Shown here: positions 10,901-19,840 of the stretch, piece by piece | How positions within the stretch are numbered: the stretch's first letter is position 1 | How the letters are laid out: each line of letters begins with the position of its first letter | The notes under the pieces: generated by a model | Database searches by the model: none | Told to the model about the DNA's origin: nothing | What the model saw: the letters and a program-made list of their open reading frames with translations, nothing else | From: Plasmodiophora brassicae | Taxonomy: Eukaryota; Endomyxa: Phytomyxea; Phytomyxea; Plasmodiophorida | Direction: 5' to 3' | DNA: 64,000 nucleotides | Assembly (NCBI GenBank): GCA_036867785.1 | Contig: CP145424.1 | Coordinates: 806,001 to 870,000 of the forward strand | Translations under genes and position numbers: made by a program

Positions 10901-12410
10901 GCGACGGGGCGAACGACGTCAGCATGATCCGGCGGGCGCACGTCGGCGTCGGCCTGATTGGGCGCGAAGGACGCCAGGCGGCCCAGAGCGCCGACTTTGT
11001 CCTGCACAAGTTCGCCCACCTGCGCCGCCTGCTCTTCGTGCATGGCCGCTTCTCGTTCCTGCGATCGACCAAGGTACACGAGCCGTCGCGCGCGTGTGTG
11101 TGTGTGTGTGCCCCCCGGTCGGCTGACGGTGCTCCCCACAGGTCGTCCTGTTCAGCTTCTACAAGAACTTCGCGTTCCCGTTGCCCATGTTCTGGTTCCA
11201 GTTCTTCTCGCAGTTCAGCGGGAACAGCATCTACGACGGCCTGATCATGTCGACGTTCAACATGTTCTTCTCGTCGTTGCCGCCGCTGATCGCCGGCGTC
11301 CTGGAGACGGACGCCACCGAGGTCTGCCTGCTGAAGCACCCGATCGCCTACAAGATCTTCCGAAGCCAGCCGACGTTCACGGTCACCATCTTCCTGTCCT
11401 GGCTCATGCTCGGCACCGTCCAGTCGTTGATCATTTACTTTGCGGCGCACCTGATCTGGGCACCGACCGATGGCGTCCTGGCCGACGGCACCGGCGTCGT
11501 CCTCGACCTGTGGACGTTCGGGACCTGGATGTCGACGGCGACGATCGTCACCGTGAACCTGACGTTCCTCATGGAAACGATCAACCTGACCGTCATGACC
11601 ATCCTGTTCTCGTTCGTCGGCATCGTCCTGTACCTGCTGGCGCTGTGGCCCTACACGGAGCTGTTCCCCAGCATCGCCAGGAACATGTACGGGCAGACGC
11701 CGTACATCTTCACGACGCCCATGTCCTGGGTCTACCAGCTGCTCGTCCTGCTGACGTGCATGATCCCCCTGATGGTCATCAATCAGTAGGTCCCCGCCGG
11801 GCGGCCGTATCGCCGTGCGCCGCCTCTGACGAACGGTCTGCACAGCCTGGTTCGCGTGTACTTCCCGACGTACAGCACCGTGCTGAGGGAGTTCTGCTCC
11901 GGCAAGGGTTCGTCGACGGCCCCGCTGGGGACGATCGGCTGCTGCCTGACGGACCATATCGTGAACGGCGAGCTGGACCTGAACCGGTCGCACCCGGGCC
12001 GACGGTTCCCAGCGGTGGCGCCGCAGCCGCCTCAGCAGCAGGCGCAGGACGGGCACAGGCGGAACATCAGCTCGCTGGACGTGCCGCATCGTCAGCAGCA
12101 GTCGATCGGCGCGAACAGGGACAGGGAGCCGAACGGCAAGGACGCGGCCCCCGCCCTGGACTCCATCGTGGAACTATGCAACACGAACGAAGATCAGAAG
12201 TTGAAGGCCGAGGCGCGCCCCGTCGAGATTCGGATCACCAAGACGGACGAACCTGCCATGAGCGCCGTGTTGCCGAACGACCAGGCCATACCTAGTACGA
12301 TGCAGGCAGCGGCACCGGCAGCAACAGCACCGTCGGAACCGCTGCCGGCTGCCGCTGCCGCCAGCGCATCACAAGACGCAACCGGCGACCATGCCGATGC
12401 GGTGGCCTGA
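7924..12410 (+). CDS. P4-type ATPase (aminophospholipid flippase)
   Basis: Seven exons; introns at 8654-8713, 9040-9094, 10549-10609, 10839-10893, 11074-11141 and 11786-11845. P4-ATPases flip phospholipids to the cytosolic leaflet of plasma and Golgi membranes. The order is family-typical: N-terminal YTPLTFLPINLFEQFRR, two membrane helices, actuator loop, two helices, DKTGTLT phosphorylation site, nucleotide domain, TGD, AIGDGANDVSMI hinge and six C-terminal helices. The actuator reads NLDGEVTPK where DGET is usual: the Glu is kept, the Thr is not. A polyglutamine run (about 9493-9514) follows the phosphorylation site. The C-terminal tail after the last helix is long and Ala/Gln-rich. About 1,380 residues, within the range for P4 enzymes. 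Confidence 0.93.
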
Positions 12411-12986
12411 AGCCAGGGACGCAATCGGCGATAAATTATTCGGCAACGTACAGATTGGTAATCCAGAGTGCGGGTCCGGTACCGGACGAACGGTTGCACA
12501 CGGATACACTTGCCCAATAGACGGCGGCGAAACCGATGCGCATCGCGCGATGTGCTGTGAGAGGGGTCAGGATTTAGTCCCAGCCAGCAGCATCACCTTG
12601 GTCGCCTGATGGTTGTGCATTTGCGTGCCCTTCGTCCCTCCAGTACTCTCTCGAATCGGTGACCTGGGCGGGTCTACCAACCATACGCGTCCGGAACTGG
12701 GCTGTTGCGAATAGTCAGCGTACGTTTCTCGTGTTATAACAGTTTACTGTGTGGCATCGTTTTCTGTCGCGCCCAAACAACCCAAGAAACCGGCATACTA
12801 CGTCAAACGTCGGACATCACGGCGAAGAGATTCCCCGATTCTCGTGCTGAATCTGCGGACCGAGGTCACAAAAACAGGCCGCGTTTTTTTAAGGCGCCGG
12901 GCGTGGGCCGCGCCAGCCGACTGGGGGGGGGGGGGGGGGGGGCGGTGTCCACTGTGGCAAGTGACCGGGCACAGGGGGAGGCGTGA
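12411..12986. other. Intergenic gap with a 20-G homopolymer
   Basis: No gene is visible. Bases 12923-12942 are 20 consecutive G, about 45 bp upstream of the next start codon. Such a run can form a G-quadruplex and is a frequent sequencing-length error. The first 160 bp of this gap is the source of a copy at 16121-16321. Confidence 0.7.
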
Positions 12987-15023
12987 ATGATGGCAACCCA
13001 GGTCCCGTGGAAGAGCGCCTTGCTACAGATGTCCATAACGTGCCGGTGCGGGCAGCATTTCGGAATGGTCGGTCTGACCGACCACCAAGCTCGACTGTGC
13101 CCGGCGCGTTATCGAGTGTGCCGTTCCTGCCAGTCGCGTCTCTCGCTGGATGCTCTCGCTGAGCACGCCTGCGCCGGCAGGTCGTCGACGTCGGCCCATG
13201 TTGCGTCGTCCGAGACCGACCTCGTCGGTGACCAAGACCTGTTCCTGTTCTTCGTGCAGACGCAGATCGGTCGACGGTCGAGCTTTTTCGGTTTGCACAG
13301 ACTTCTATCGTCGTGGCGGGACCCGGTGCGAAGCGCGACATGGCTGATCGTCGAGTCGCAGCTCGTGGCTCCGGGGCCGTCCTTCGATTTAGTCAGCGAA
13401 GCCATGCTCGTCGGCTCCGACCTGCAGCACGAGATTCTGACCATCACCATGCTGCTTGCCAAAGCCCTCCTCGAGAGGCGGCGACACGCCGATGCAACAG
13501 AAGTCCTGCGGATCGGCGTACGCCAGCTGAAGAGCCAGGTAGAAATCGGATATCTGGAATGCATCCTTGGCAGCTTCGCGCATTGCACATCGTTGCCGGT
13601 CTATCCAGCGTTGTGGATGGCACCCCACATGGCTGTCACACCAACCGAAACAATGCGGCTGACGCAGCTGTTTCCTGCTGGAACGGCGCCATCCGATTCC
13701 CAGGTCCGATGTCACCGGGATCCGCTCGATGGAGACGAGATTGGCGACAGCTTGTCCTCGGGCCAAATCGAGTCCCTCATTCAGTTGCGTCTCGCAGGTT
13801 ATTCCCGCTACTACTCCGATGGCGTCAACCTGCACGTCATCATGTCGGACGCCGACTGCATTGGATATCGGTTTGATCGAGTCGGCGGCCTTCGTCTCCT
13901 GGTGCACATGGACATGCTCTTCCCGTTCGCCGAGGTCCCTGTTCGTCAGCCGAAACCCGCATGGGATCGCAGGCCTAAGGATCCGTTTCCACTGGGAACG
14001 ACACTGCACGACGACCTTACAGAGGGTGAGGTCCAGACGGTCACCGGGGCACTGCCTTGGGTGTCGTCCTTGTATCGAACGTGCCGCGATCTCTGGCTGG
14101 GCGTATTCCCCAGATCTACCATTGACCCTTGGGAGTACCCGGAAACCATTGCAGGTCTCACTGTCCGAGTCGAGTGGGTTGCGGCCATGGCTCAGCACGG
14201 GGCCCGTCTTCTTCCCGACGATACCAATATTGCTGTTATGAACCGCTGGCCAAATCCATGTACAGGCTGTGTCGTTAGGCACGCGCGCAACACTCCTATC
14301 GTCTCCGATGGGATCCTGTGCTCCTATAACGGACAATCCGGCTTGTTGACTGTCCCGACGCACGCCTTCTACACCAGACACCCGGATGACGTCGACGAGG
14401 ATGAGCCCCGGTCGTCTGGTCTCGGTGACTGGTTACGCTATGCGTTTGCATGCATCGGCAGCAGGTCACTATTCTCCGGTCGGCTGGAGGCAAAGCCACT
14501 TCCTGGGCTTCATATTTACCACTGCACGACGGATCAAAGCTTGGGAAGTGTCGTGCACTGCTTCGACGACACGGAGGCGATTCTGAGTCTGCGCGATTGC
14601 CCGAACAACCAGTACGATGTCAGTCTGCTGGATTTTCGGGCAGGGACATGTCCGCTCTGGTACCACAACTGCATCGCTGGGGTATACGGCACGGTGATGA
14701 CCGGGATGGGCGACTTCGACCGCGTGGACATTCGACAGATCCAGTTTTTCCTCTACTACGACTCGTCGCCGCTGGGTCTGTTGATTCTCCGGTACGACGG
14801 GACAGTACATGCGCCCGGCGTCCCTGGCGGGCGCATGCATAGGTTGCATATGTTCACGGTCGACGACGTACCGCCGTTGTGCGAGGGGCAAACGTTTGCC
14901 GGTTGTTGCGGCAGCCCCATCTTTGATGAGCAGGGCCGCATATACGGTTTCGCCAGGTTCTACGACGATCAGAGGCGAACCATCGCTTGCGTTGCGCTCC
15001 CACCGGGGCTGTCGCTCACGTAA
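12987..15023 (+). CDS. Zinc-finger protein with C-terminal chymotrypsin-fold-like domain
   Basis: This is a single 678-codon frame without introns. The N-terminus has a TRAF-type zinc-finger pattern: CRCGQHF, DHQARLCPARYRVC, CQSRL, EHAC. The central 300 residues are unassigned. The C-terminal 230 residues follow the order of a PA-clan peptidase: a His motif (LLTVPTHAFY, His about 459), an Asp motif (QYDVSLLDF, about 543) and a nucleophile loop (FAGCCGSPIFDEQG, about 640). The nucleophile position is Cys, not Ser, as in GxCG cysteine members of the clan. I infer a peptidase or a pseudo-peptidase; activity is unproven. Lower third-position GC than its neighbours suggests a different history. 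Its 3' end is copied in inverted orientation just downstream. Confidence 0.6.
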   Translation: MMATQVPWKSALLQMSITCRCGQHFGMVGLTDHQARLCPARYRVCRSCQSRLSLDALAEHACAGRSSTSAHVASSETDLVGDQDLFLFFVQTQIGRRSSFFGLHRLLSSWRDPVRSATWLIVESQLVAPGPSFDLVSEAMLVGSDLQHEILTITMLLAKALLERRRHADATEVLRIGVRQLKSQVEIGYLECILGSFAHCTSLPVYPALWMAPHMAVTPTETMRLTQLFPAGTAPSDSQVRCHRDPLDGDEIGDSLSSGQIESLIQLRLAGYSRYYSDGVNLHVIMSDADCIGYRFDRVGGLRLLVHMDMLFPFAEVPVRQPKPAWDRRPKDPFPLGTTLHDDLTEGEVQTVTGALPWVSSLYRTCRDLWLGVFPRSTIDPWEYPETIAGLTVRVEWVAAMAQHGARLLPDDTNIAVMNRWPNPCTGCVVRHARNTPIVSDGILCSYNGQSGLLTVPTHAFYTRHPDDVDEDEPRSSGLGDWLRYAFACIGSRSLFSGRLEAKPLPGLHIYHCTTDQSLGSVVHCFDDTEAILSLRDCPNNQYDVSLLDFRAGTCPLWYHNCIAGVYGTVMTGMGDFDRVDIRQIQFFLYYDSSPLGLLILRYDGTVHAPGVPGGRMHRLHMFTVDDVPPLCEGQTFAGCCGSPIFDEQGRIYGFARFYDDQRRTIACVALPPGLSLT

Positions 15024-15179
15024 CCACATCAGTCAGTATCGTCAAAGCGCACATCTTCGCAGGCTTCGGTTCCTGTACTCGCCTGACAGGTCCTTCCTCG
15101 AGCGCGCGTACGTCCCCAGAAGTCCAGAAGGGATGAATGAACAGTCAATGAAGCGTCCCAGCGCTGATATGGGAACGGG

Positions 15180-15567
15180 AACGACAGCCCGGGGGGAGCG
15201 CAACGCAAGCGATGGCCCGCCTCTGATCGTCGTCGAACCCGGCGAAACCGTATATATACGGCCCTGCTCATCAAAGATGGGGCTGCCACAACAACCGGCA
15301 AACGTTTGCCCCTCGCACAAAGGCGGTACGTCCTCGACCGTGAACATACCTATGCATGCGCCCGCCAGGGAGACCAGGCGCATGTACTGTCCTGTCGTAC
15401 CGGAGAATCAACAGACCCAGCGGCGACGAGTCGTAGTAGAGGAAATACTGGATCTGTCGAATGTCCACGCGGTCGAAGTCGCCCATCCCGGTCATCACCG
15501 TGCTACAGCGATGCAGGTGTGATACCAGATCTAGAGCGGATATGTGCCTGCCCGAAAATCCAGTAGA
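15180..15567 (-). pseudogene. Inverted partial copy of the 12987-15023 gene 3' end
   Basis: This stretch is the reverse complement of about 14628-15022, with roughly 90% identity and some indels. On the minus strand it still reads EGQTFAGCCGSPIFDEQGR. It has no start region and ends inside the parent coding sequence. The unmatched spacer between the two arms is about 155 bp, so a read-through transcript would fold into a long hairpin. The remainder of the gap to 15950 shows no gene. Confidence 0.9.
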
Positions 15568-15950
15568 GCGTCCGCCATGGACACCGCAGGCAGCCTGTAC
15601 TATTCGTAGACTTCAACCTTCGTTACTTCGGTACATAGGTACGACGTGCGGTATGTCCGGAGTTATTCATGGACGTGATCTCCGGATTGTTGTTCGGATG
15701 GAGGTCGACGATATGCTCGGAGATGACATCCACGACAGCGACGACGTCGAGCCCCGCAACAACGATTCGTTTTCCGCGGCGTTATTTTTGACGCGGATAA
15801 CAGCGGCATCGTCATCGACGCTGACGACATCCACGACGGTGATGGGTCAGTCGCGCTTCCCCGCATGACGGTTGTCGGTATATCCCCAGGTGCTGCTTCT
15901 GTCGGTTTGGAAATAACTGACGTCGGATTGCCAGATGGCGCAGTCGCAAC

Positions 15951-16121
15951 GAGAAGGACAGTGCTGGTAGGCCCGGCCAGACAGTCGTACGCACACGGGG
16001 ACACACCGTGATGACGACCGGGTGTTCATGAGACCGACTCTTCAACCGGCGCCAGGACCGCGAGGCGAGTCAAGAAGCTGCTCGCGAAACTGCCCAGCGA
16101 AGAGCAGGCGAATCGGGACCC
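15951..16121 (+). pseudogene. Inverted fragment of the IF1-like gene, intron retained
   Basis: The plus strand here matches the minus strand of 16467-16636, the middle of the IF1-like gene: end of exon 1, the whole 61-bp intron and most of exon 2, at about 85-90% identity. Keeping the intron shows that DNA, not processed mRNA, was copied. The frame is disrupted and there is no start codon region, so it is a dead fragment. It ends abruptly where the copied P4-ATPase tail starts. Confidence 0.85.
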
Positions 16122-16321
16122 AAGACGCAATCGGCGAAGATGCCAATTCTGTGGCCTGATGCCAATGGACACATGTCGACGATACATTATTCGGCACGGT
16201 ACAGCACACAGTGGCACTCGGTGCCGGACAAAACGGTTGGCAGAGTGCACACATGATATATTTGACCATAGACGGCACCGAAAGCAGGCGCATCGCTCGA
16301 TGTGCTACGGGAGAGTGATCA
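16121..16321 (+). repeat. Diverged direct copy of the P4-ATPase 3' end
   Basis: It aligns with 12373-12570, the last 38 bp of the flippase coding sequence plus 160 bp of 3' flank, at an estimated 70% identity. Landmarks shared in the same order include AAGACGCAA, GTGGCCTGA.GCCA, CATTATTCGGCA, GCCGGACAAA-like, ATAGACGGC and GATGTGCT. It is fused to the inverted IF1 fragment at 16121. Confidence 0.8.
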
Positions 16322-16381
16322 GTGCTTCGGGGAAATATCACTCTACGCGCGTGTTACGTGGGAGAGAACGATGCGACACAG

Positions 16382-16715
16382 TTACTTCTTGCTGGCCCAT
16401 TTGAGGATGTCCTCCTTGAGCGCGGGCGACAGGTTAGTGGCGTGATGCGCAAAGAGCGTCTCCAGCGGGTCCTGATTCGCCTGCTCTTCGCTGTGCAGTT
16501 TCGCGAGCAGCTTCTTGACCGCCTCGCGGTCCTGGCGGTTGAAGTAGTTGGCCTCATCTGCACACCGGTCGGCGTCACGGGGCGTCCCGCGTGCGTACGA
16601 CTGTCTGGTCGTGCCTACCAGCACTGTCCTTCTTCTTGAACGCGTCGCTTGACATGGCGCGCGACGGCAGCAGCGCCGTACGACGCCCGGCCGCCTCGAG
16701 TACCGACCGCGCCAT
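16382..16715 (-). CDS. Mitochondrial F1-ATPase inhibitor (IF1 family)
   Basis: Two exons (16715-16619 and 16557-16382) around a 61-bp GT-AG intron give a 90-residue protein. The first 20 residues (MARSVLEAAGRRTALLPSRA) look like a mitochondrial presequence. The mature start reads AFKKKDSADEANYFNRQDRE, matching the IF1 inhibitory pattern (AFxKR...A.E..YF.....E.LKKL). IF1 blocks ATP hydrolysis by the F1 motor when the membrane potential collapses. The C-terminal half (HHATNLSPALKEDILKWA) is not the canonical long coiled coil, so this is an IF1-type variant. Two broken fragments of this gene lie on either side. An alternative start six codons upstream exists. Confidence 0.7.
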
Positions 16716-16999
16716 CACGGACGACATCGTCATCACCATCGCCGTGTGCACCAGGTGGAATTTGTGGTCATGCGAACCCCCCAAAAACGGTCCCCCCTCC
16801 CCCCGCGCCTGCGTGCGCCTCGGCCCCACCCCCAAAAACGATAAATTCTCATTTTTTAATGAAAATAATCTTCGTGGCCTGCAACTGCAGCCGCCCGTCG
16901 CCCCCCAAACGCTGCCCCCAAAATAGAACGCATCGATGTCTGCACTCTGCACTGACGATTGAAACGGTGGCACGTTTATCGTGCGTCGCCTGCGCGCTA

Positions 17000-17130
17000 T
17001 CGTATAGCAGCACCTCTTGTTGGCCCAATTCCGGATGTGGGCGTTCAGCGCGCGCTGAACGACAGCGTCGTGGGGTGATGCGCGAATATCATCTGGAGCG
17101 GGTCGTCGGCAGCCTGCTCCTCTGCGTCCA
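17000..17130 (-). pseudogene. Direct 3'-end fragment of an IF1-like gene
   Basis: The minus strand reads DDPLQMIFAHHPTTLS, matching DPLETLFAHHATNLSPA of the neighbouring IF1 gene; after a frame shift it continues as HIRNWANK, matching DILKWASK. No N-terminal half is present. It is more diverged than the inverted copy and thus probably older. The gap 16716-17230 otherwise holds C-rich tracts with CCCCAAAA-type motifs (about 16787-16920), possibly the IF1 promoter. Confidence 0.65.
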
Positions 17131-17230
17131 CCCACCGCCCTCAGCGGGTAGTGCTACGTACGCGCTAGTCGGCGGCAAACGACAGTACGCGGAGGAGTTT
17201 GTTTATGTTTAACGGCGACGATGCGAGCGA

Positions 17231-19567
17231 CTACTGTCCGATGGGCGCCGTCGCGTTCCCTGCCGCACCGCTGCCTTGCTGCTGCGGTGCCGAGGCGCCG
17301 CTACCGCCCTGGGCACCGGTAGCAGCGCCGCTGCCACCCTGGGTACCGGTAGCAGCGCCGCTGCCGCCCTGGGCACCGGCACCAGCGCCGCTGCCTCCTT
17401 GGGCCATGCCGGCGCCACTGCCGCCCGCCTGGGCGCCACTTCCTCCCTGGGCGCCGCCGGCACCGGATCCGCCGAACGCCCCACTGCCACCGAACGCCGC
17501 CCCGACGTTCGCAGAGGGGACCTGCGCGACCTGGAGCGGGATGCCCATGCCGACCGCCGAGGCGCCCTGCACGACAGGCGCGGCGATGGCGCCGGCGACG
17601 GGGACGGCGGCGACGGCGGCGGGCGCCATGATGGCAGCACCGGCCATCGGCGCCGCGTTCTGCGACACCTGCATGCGGATCGGGCGGTTGACCGCGCTGA
17701 GCTGCTGGCGCTGCCGGTTGGCCAGGTCGCGTCGCGCCTGCTCCTGCTGGGCGGCCAGCGCGTTCCGCTGCTGCACCAGCTGCGCCTCGACCTGCGCCTG
17801 CTGCTGGGGCGTCACGCGCGCCTCCATGACCAACGGGGCCGGCGTCTGCACCGGCATCGCCTGCGCCATCACGGGCAGGACGGCGGGTGCGACGGGCACA
17901 ATGGGTGCGGGTGCCGCTGCGACGACGGGGGCGGGCGCCGCTGCGACGACGGGTGCGGCCGTCGGCGGCGCTTCCTGCTGGATGAACATCATCGGGGGCG
18001 GGGTCGGCGGCGCCACCTTGACCTCGGAAGCGGGCACATCCCGGGACCGCACGATCGTCGCGACCTGGAACTGGCGCACGGGCGGCGACGTCGGCGCCGT
18101 CGTTGCCGTTGTCGTCGTCGGCGCCGGCGTGGGCGCCTGCGTCGCCGGCGCTGCGGTCGCCTGCGGCTGGGTGGTGGGTGAGGCCGTCTGCTGCTGCTGC
18201 TGCTGCGGTTCGGCGGCACCGGCGCCGTTCTGCTCCTGGTTGATCGGGATCCGGTTCCGGCGTCGCGTCTGCGTCGCCTCCTGGGCGCGCATCGCCGGCG
18301 CGACCATGACGATGGGCGCCTCGATGTCAAAGTGCATCTTCATCTTCTGCGAGATGGCCATGCCGTCCGTCGTCAGCGTCGTCGCCGACGTTGTCGTCGA
18401 CGCGTCTGCCTCGGACGACGCCTCCATGACGGACCCGCTCTGGAACGAGACGGCCCGCGTTGCCAGGTACGCCGGCCTGTCGGCGGTCGACGCCTCGCTG
18501 GGGGCCGTGTACCTCAGGACGAACGAGCAGCCGGACTCGGCGGGAATCTCTTCCGGGCGCTTGCTGACATGCTTCTGCAGGATGGACGCCGTCGACAGCG
18601 TCGTGTTGGGCTCGACCCACCCGGTGACGTTGACGGCCTGCGCCATCTTGACGACCTGGGCGTACAGGTCCATGTTGGACTTGGCGGCCGACTCGCACCC
18701 GGGCCCCAGCGACTTGTCGTAGACGCAGTTCTCGACGAACGCGCCGAACACCGGGTCGCTCTTCATCTTGGATTCGTGCTCCCCGGACAGGCACGCCGAC
18801 ACGACCTGCTTCATGACGGCGACGCTCTCGAACACCGGGTGCACCGGGAGCGCCGTCTCGTTCTGGGCGGCGTACTTAGGCGCCGGCGCCAGGTACGTGG
18901 CCGGCGCGGACGACGGCGCCGTCGTCGATTCCTGTTCGGCGGCGGCGGCGGCGGCGGCGCACGCCTTGCCGCCCACGATCGCGTCGACGTTGCAGTGGCC
19001 CTCGGCGTACGCGTTGGCGTCCTTGGGCTTGGTCTCCTTGCCGCTGCACGTGCCGCACATGCCCGAGCAGATTGGCGTCTCCTTGGCCGTGATGGCGCAC
19101 TTCTCAGGGCCGGCCACGATCGTGACCTTCTGGCCCTTGTCGCCGGTGACCACCACCGTGACGAGGTGGTTCTTCATGGTCACCGTCGTGCCCAGCTGCT
19201 TCGACGGCTTGAAGTCGCTCAGGTCGGTCATCTTCTGGCCGTCCACGACCGCGTGGGCGTCGTCGTGCGACGGCGTCTGCACGACGAGGTCGCAGCCGCC
19301 GCGCGACACCTTGATGCGGCAGAAGTCAATGTACGTGACCGGGTGCTTGTCGAGCGCCTTGTTCTGGCACTGCACTTCGACGTCGTCCGTCTTGAACATA
19401 CGGTACAGGCCGGTGCCCTGCCAGTCGAAGCGCGTGTGCCCGTCGCACATGGTGAAGTGCGGGTCCCCGTTCGCCGCGCAGACGCAGTCGGCACCGGCGG
19501 GGCGCAGGACGCCCACGATGCCCGCTAGGAGGAAGGTCGCCGCCAGGGCACGCATCGCCCGAATCAT
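17231..19567 (-). CDS. Secreted vWD-domain protein with GGSGA repeats
   Basis: A single 778-codon exon. A signal peptide (MIRAMRALAATFLLAGIVGV) ends near residue 26. A von Willebrand factor type D domain follows at about 27-190: CVCAANGDPHF, FDWQGTGLYRMF, and cysteines CSGMCGTC. The middle has NxT sites and paired cysteines (NCVYDKSLGPGC). From about residue 440 it becomes low complexity: polyglutamine, Pro/Thr/Ala tracts (APAPVVAAAPAP repeated) and a C-terminal array of about eight GGSGA units. The family acts in extracellular matrices, mucins and cyst or spore walls, so a coat or adhesive role is plausible but inferred. No membrane anchor is seen. Confidence 0.8.
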   Translation of the reverse strand: MIRAMRALAATFLLAGIVGVLRPAGADCVCAANGDPHFTMCDGHTRFDWQGTGLYRMFKTDDVEVQCQNKALDKHPVTYIDFCRIKVSRGGCDLVVQTPSHDDAHAVVDGQKMTDLSDFKPSKQLGTTVTMKNHLVTVVVTGDKGQKVTIVAGPEKCAITAKETPICSGMCGTCSGKETKPKDANAYAEGHCNVDAIVGGKACAAAAAAAEQESTTAPSSAPATYLAPAPKYAAQNETALPVHPVFESVAVMKQVVSACLSGEHESKMKSDPVFGAFVENCVYDKSLGPGCESAAKSNMDLYAQVVKMAQAVNVTGWVEPNTTLSTASILQKHVSKRPEEIPAESGCSFVLRYTAPSEASTADRPAYLATRAVSFQSGSVMEASSEADASTTTSATTLTTDGMAISQKMKMHFDIEAPIVMVAPAMRAQEATQTRRRNRIPINQEQNGAGAAEPQQQQQQTASPTTQPQATAAPATQAPTPAPTTTTATTAPTSPPVRQFQVATIVRSRDVPASEVKVAPPTPPPMMFIQQEAPPTAAPVVAAAPAPVVAAAPAPIVPVAPAVLPVMAQAMPVQTPAPLVMEARVTPQQQAQVEAQLVQQRNALAAQQEQARRDLANRQRQQLSAVNRPIRMQVSQNAAPMAGAAIMAPAAVAAVPVAGAIAAPVVQGASAVGMGIPLQVAQVPSANVGAAFGGSGAFGGSGAGGAQGGSGAQAGGSGAGMAQGGSGAGAGAQGGSGAATGTQGGSGAATGAQGGSGASAPQQQGSGAAGNATAPIGQ

Positions 19568-19840
19568 GAGCGCGCTCCGATATAGATGTTTGGCGTTGCA
19601 ACGTGTGTGTGGGTTGGGGTGTTATCGATTAAATTGGGGAATGCTGGATCAGAGCGTCGACGACCCACCCATCATCGGTGGACTCACCGCGTGACGCCAC
19701 TGACGGGTCAGCTGTCGATCAACACAGATGGGCAGTGGTGTCACGCGCTCCCCCTGCGTCCGCCTGCCTGGGTGGACCCGCCGCCAACACACACGTCGAT
19801 GAATACCGATATACACTTTACAGACTGGCGACGGGGCATA

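Noticed and set aside
14628-15567. Inverted repeats as whole-genome-amplification chimeras
   Set aside because: Not fully excluded, but the arms differ by about 10% here and in the IF1 pair, which an amplification artefact would not show. The perfect 93-bp pair at 37977 remains open to this explanation.
15951-16121. IF1 fragment as a processed retrocopy
   Set aside because: The 61-bp intron is present in the copy and there is no poly(A) tract.
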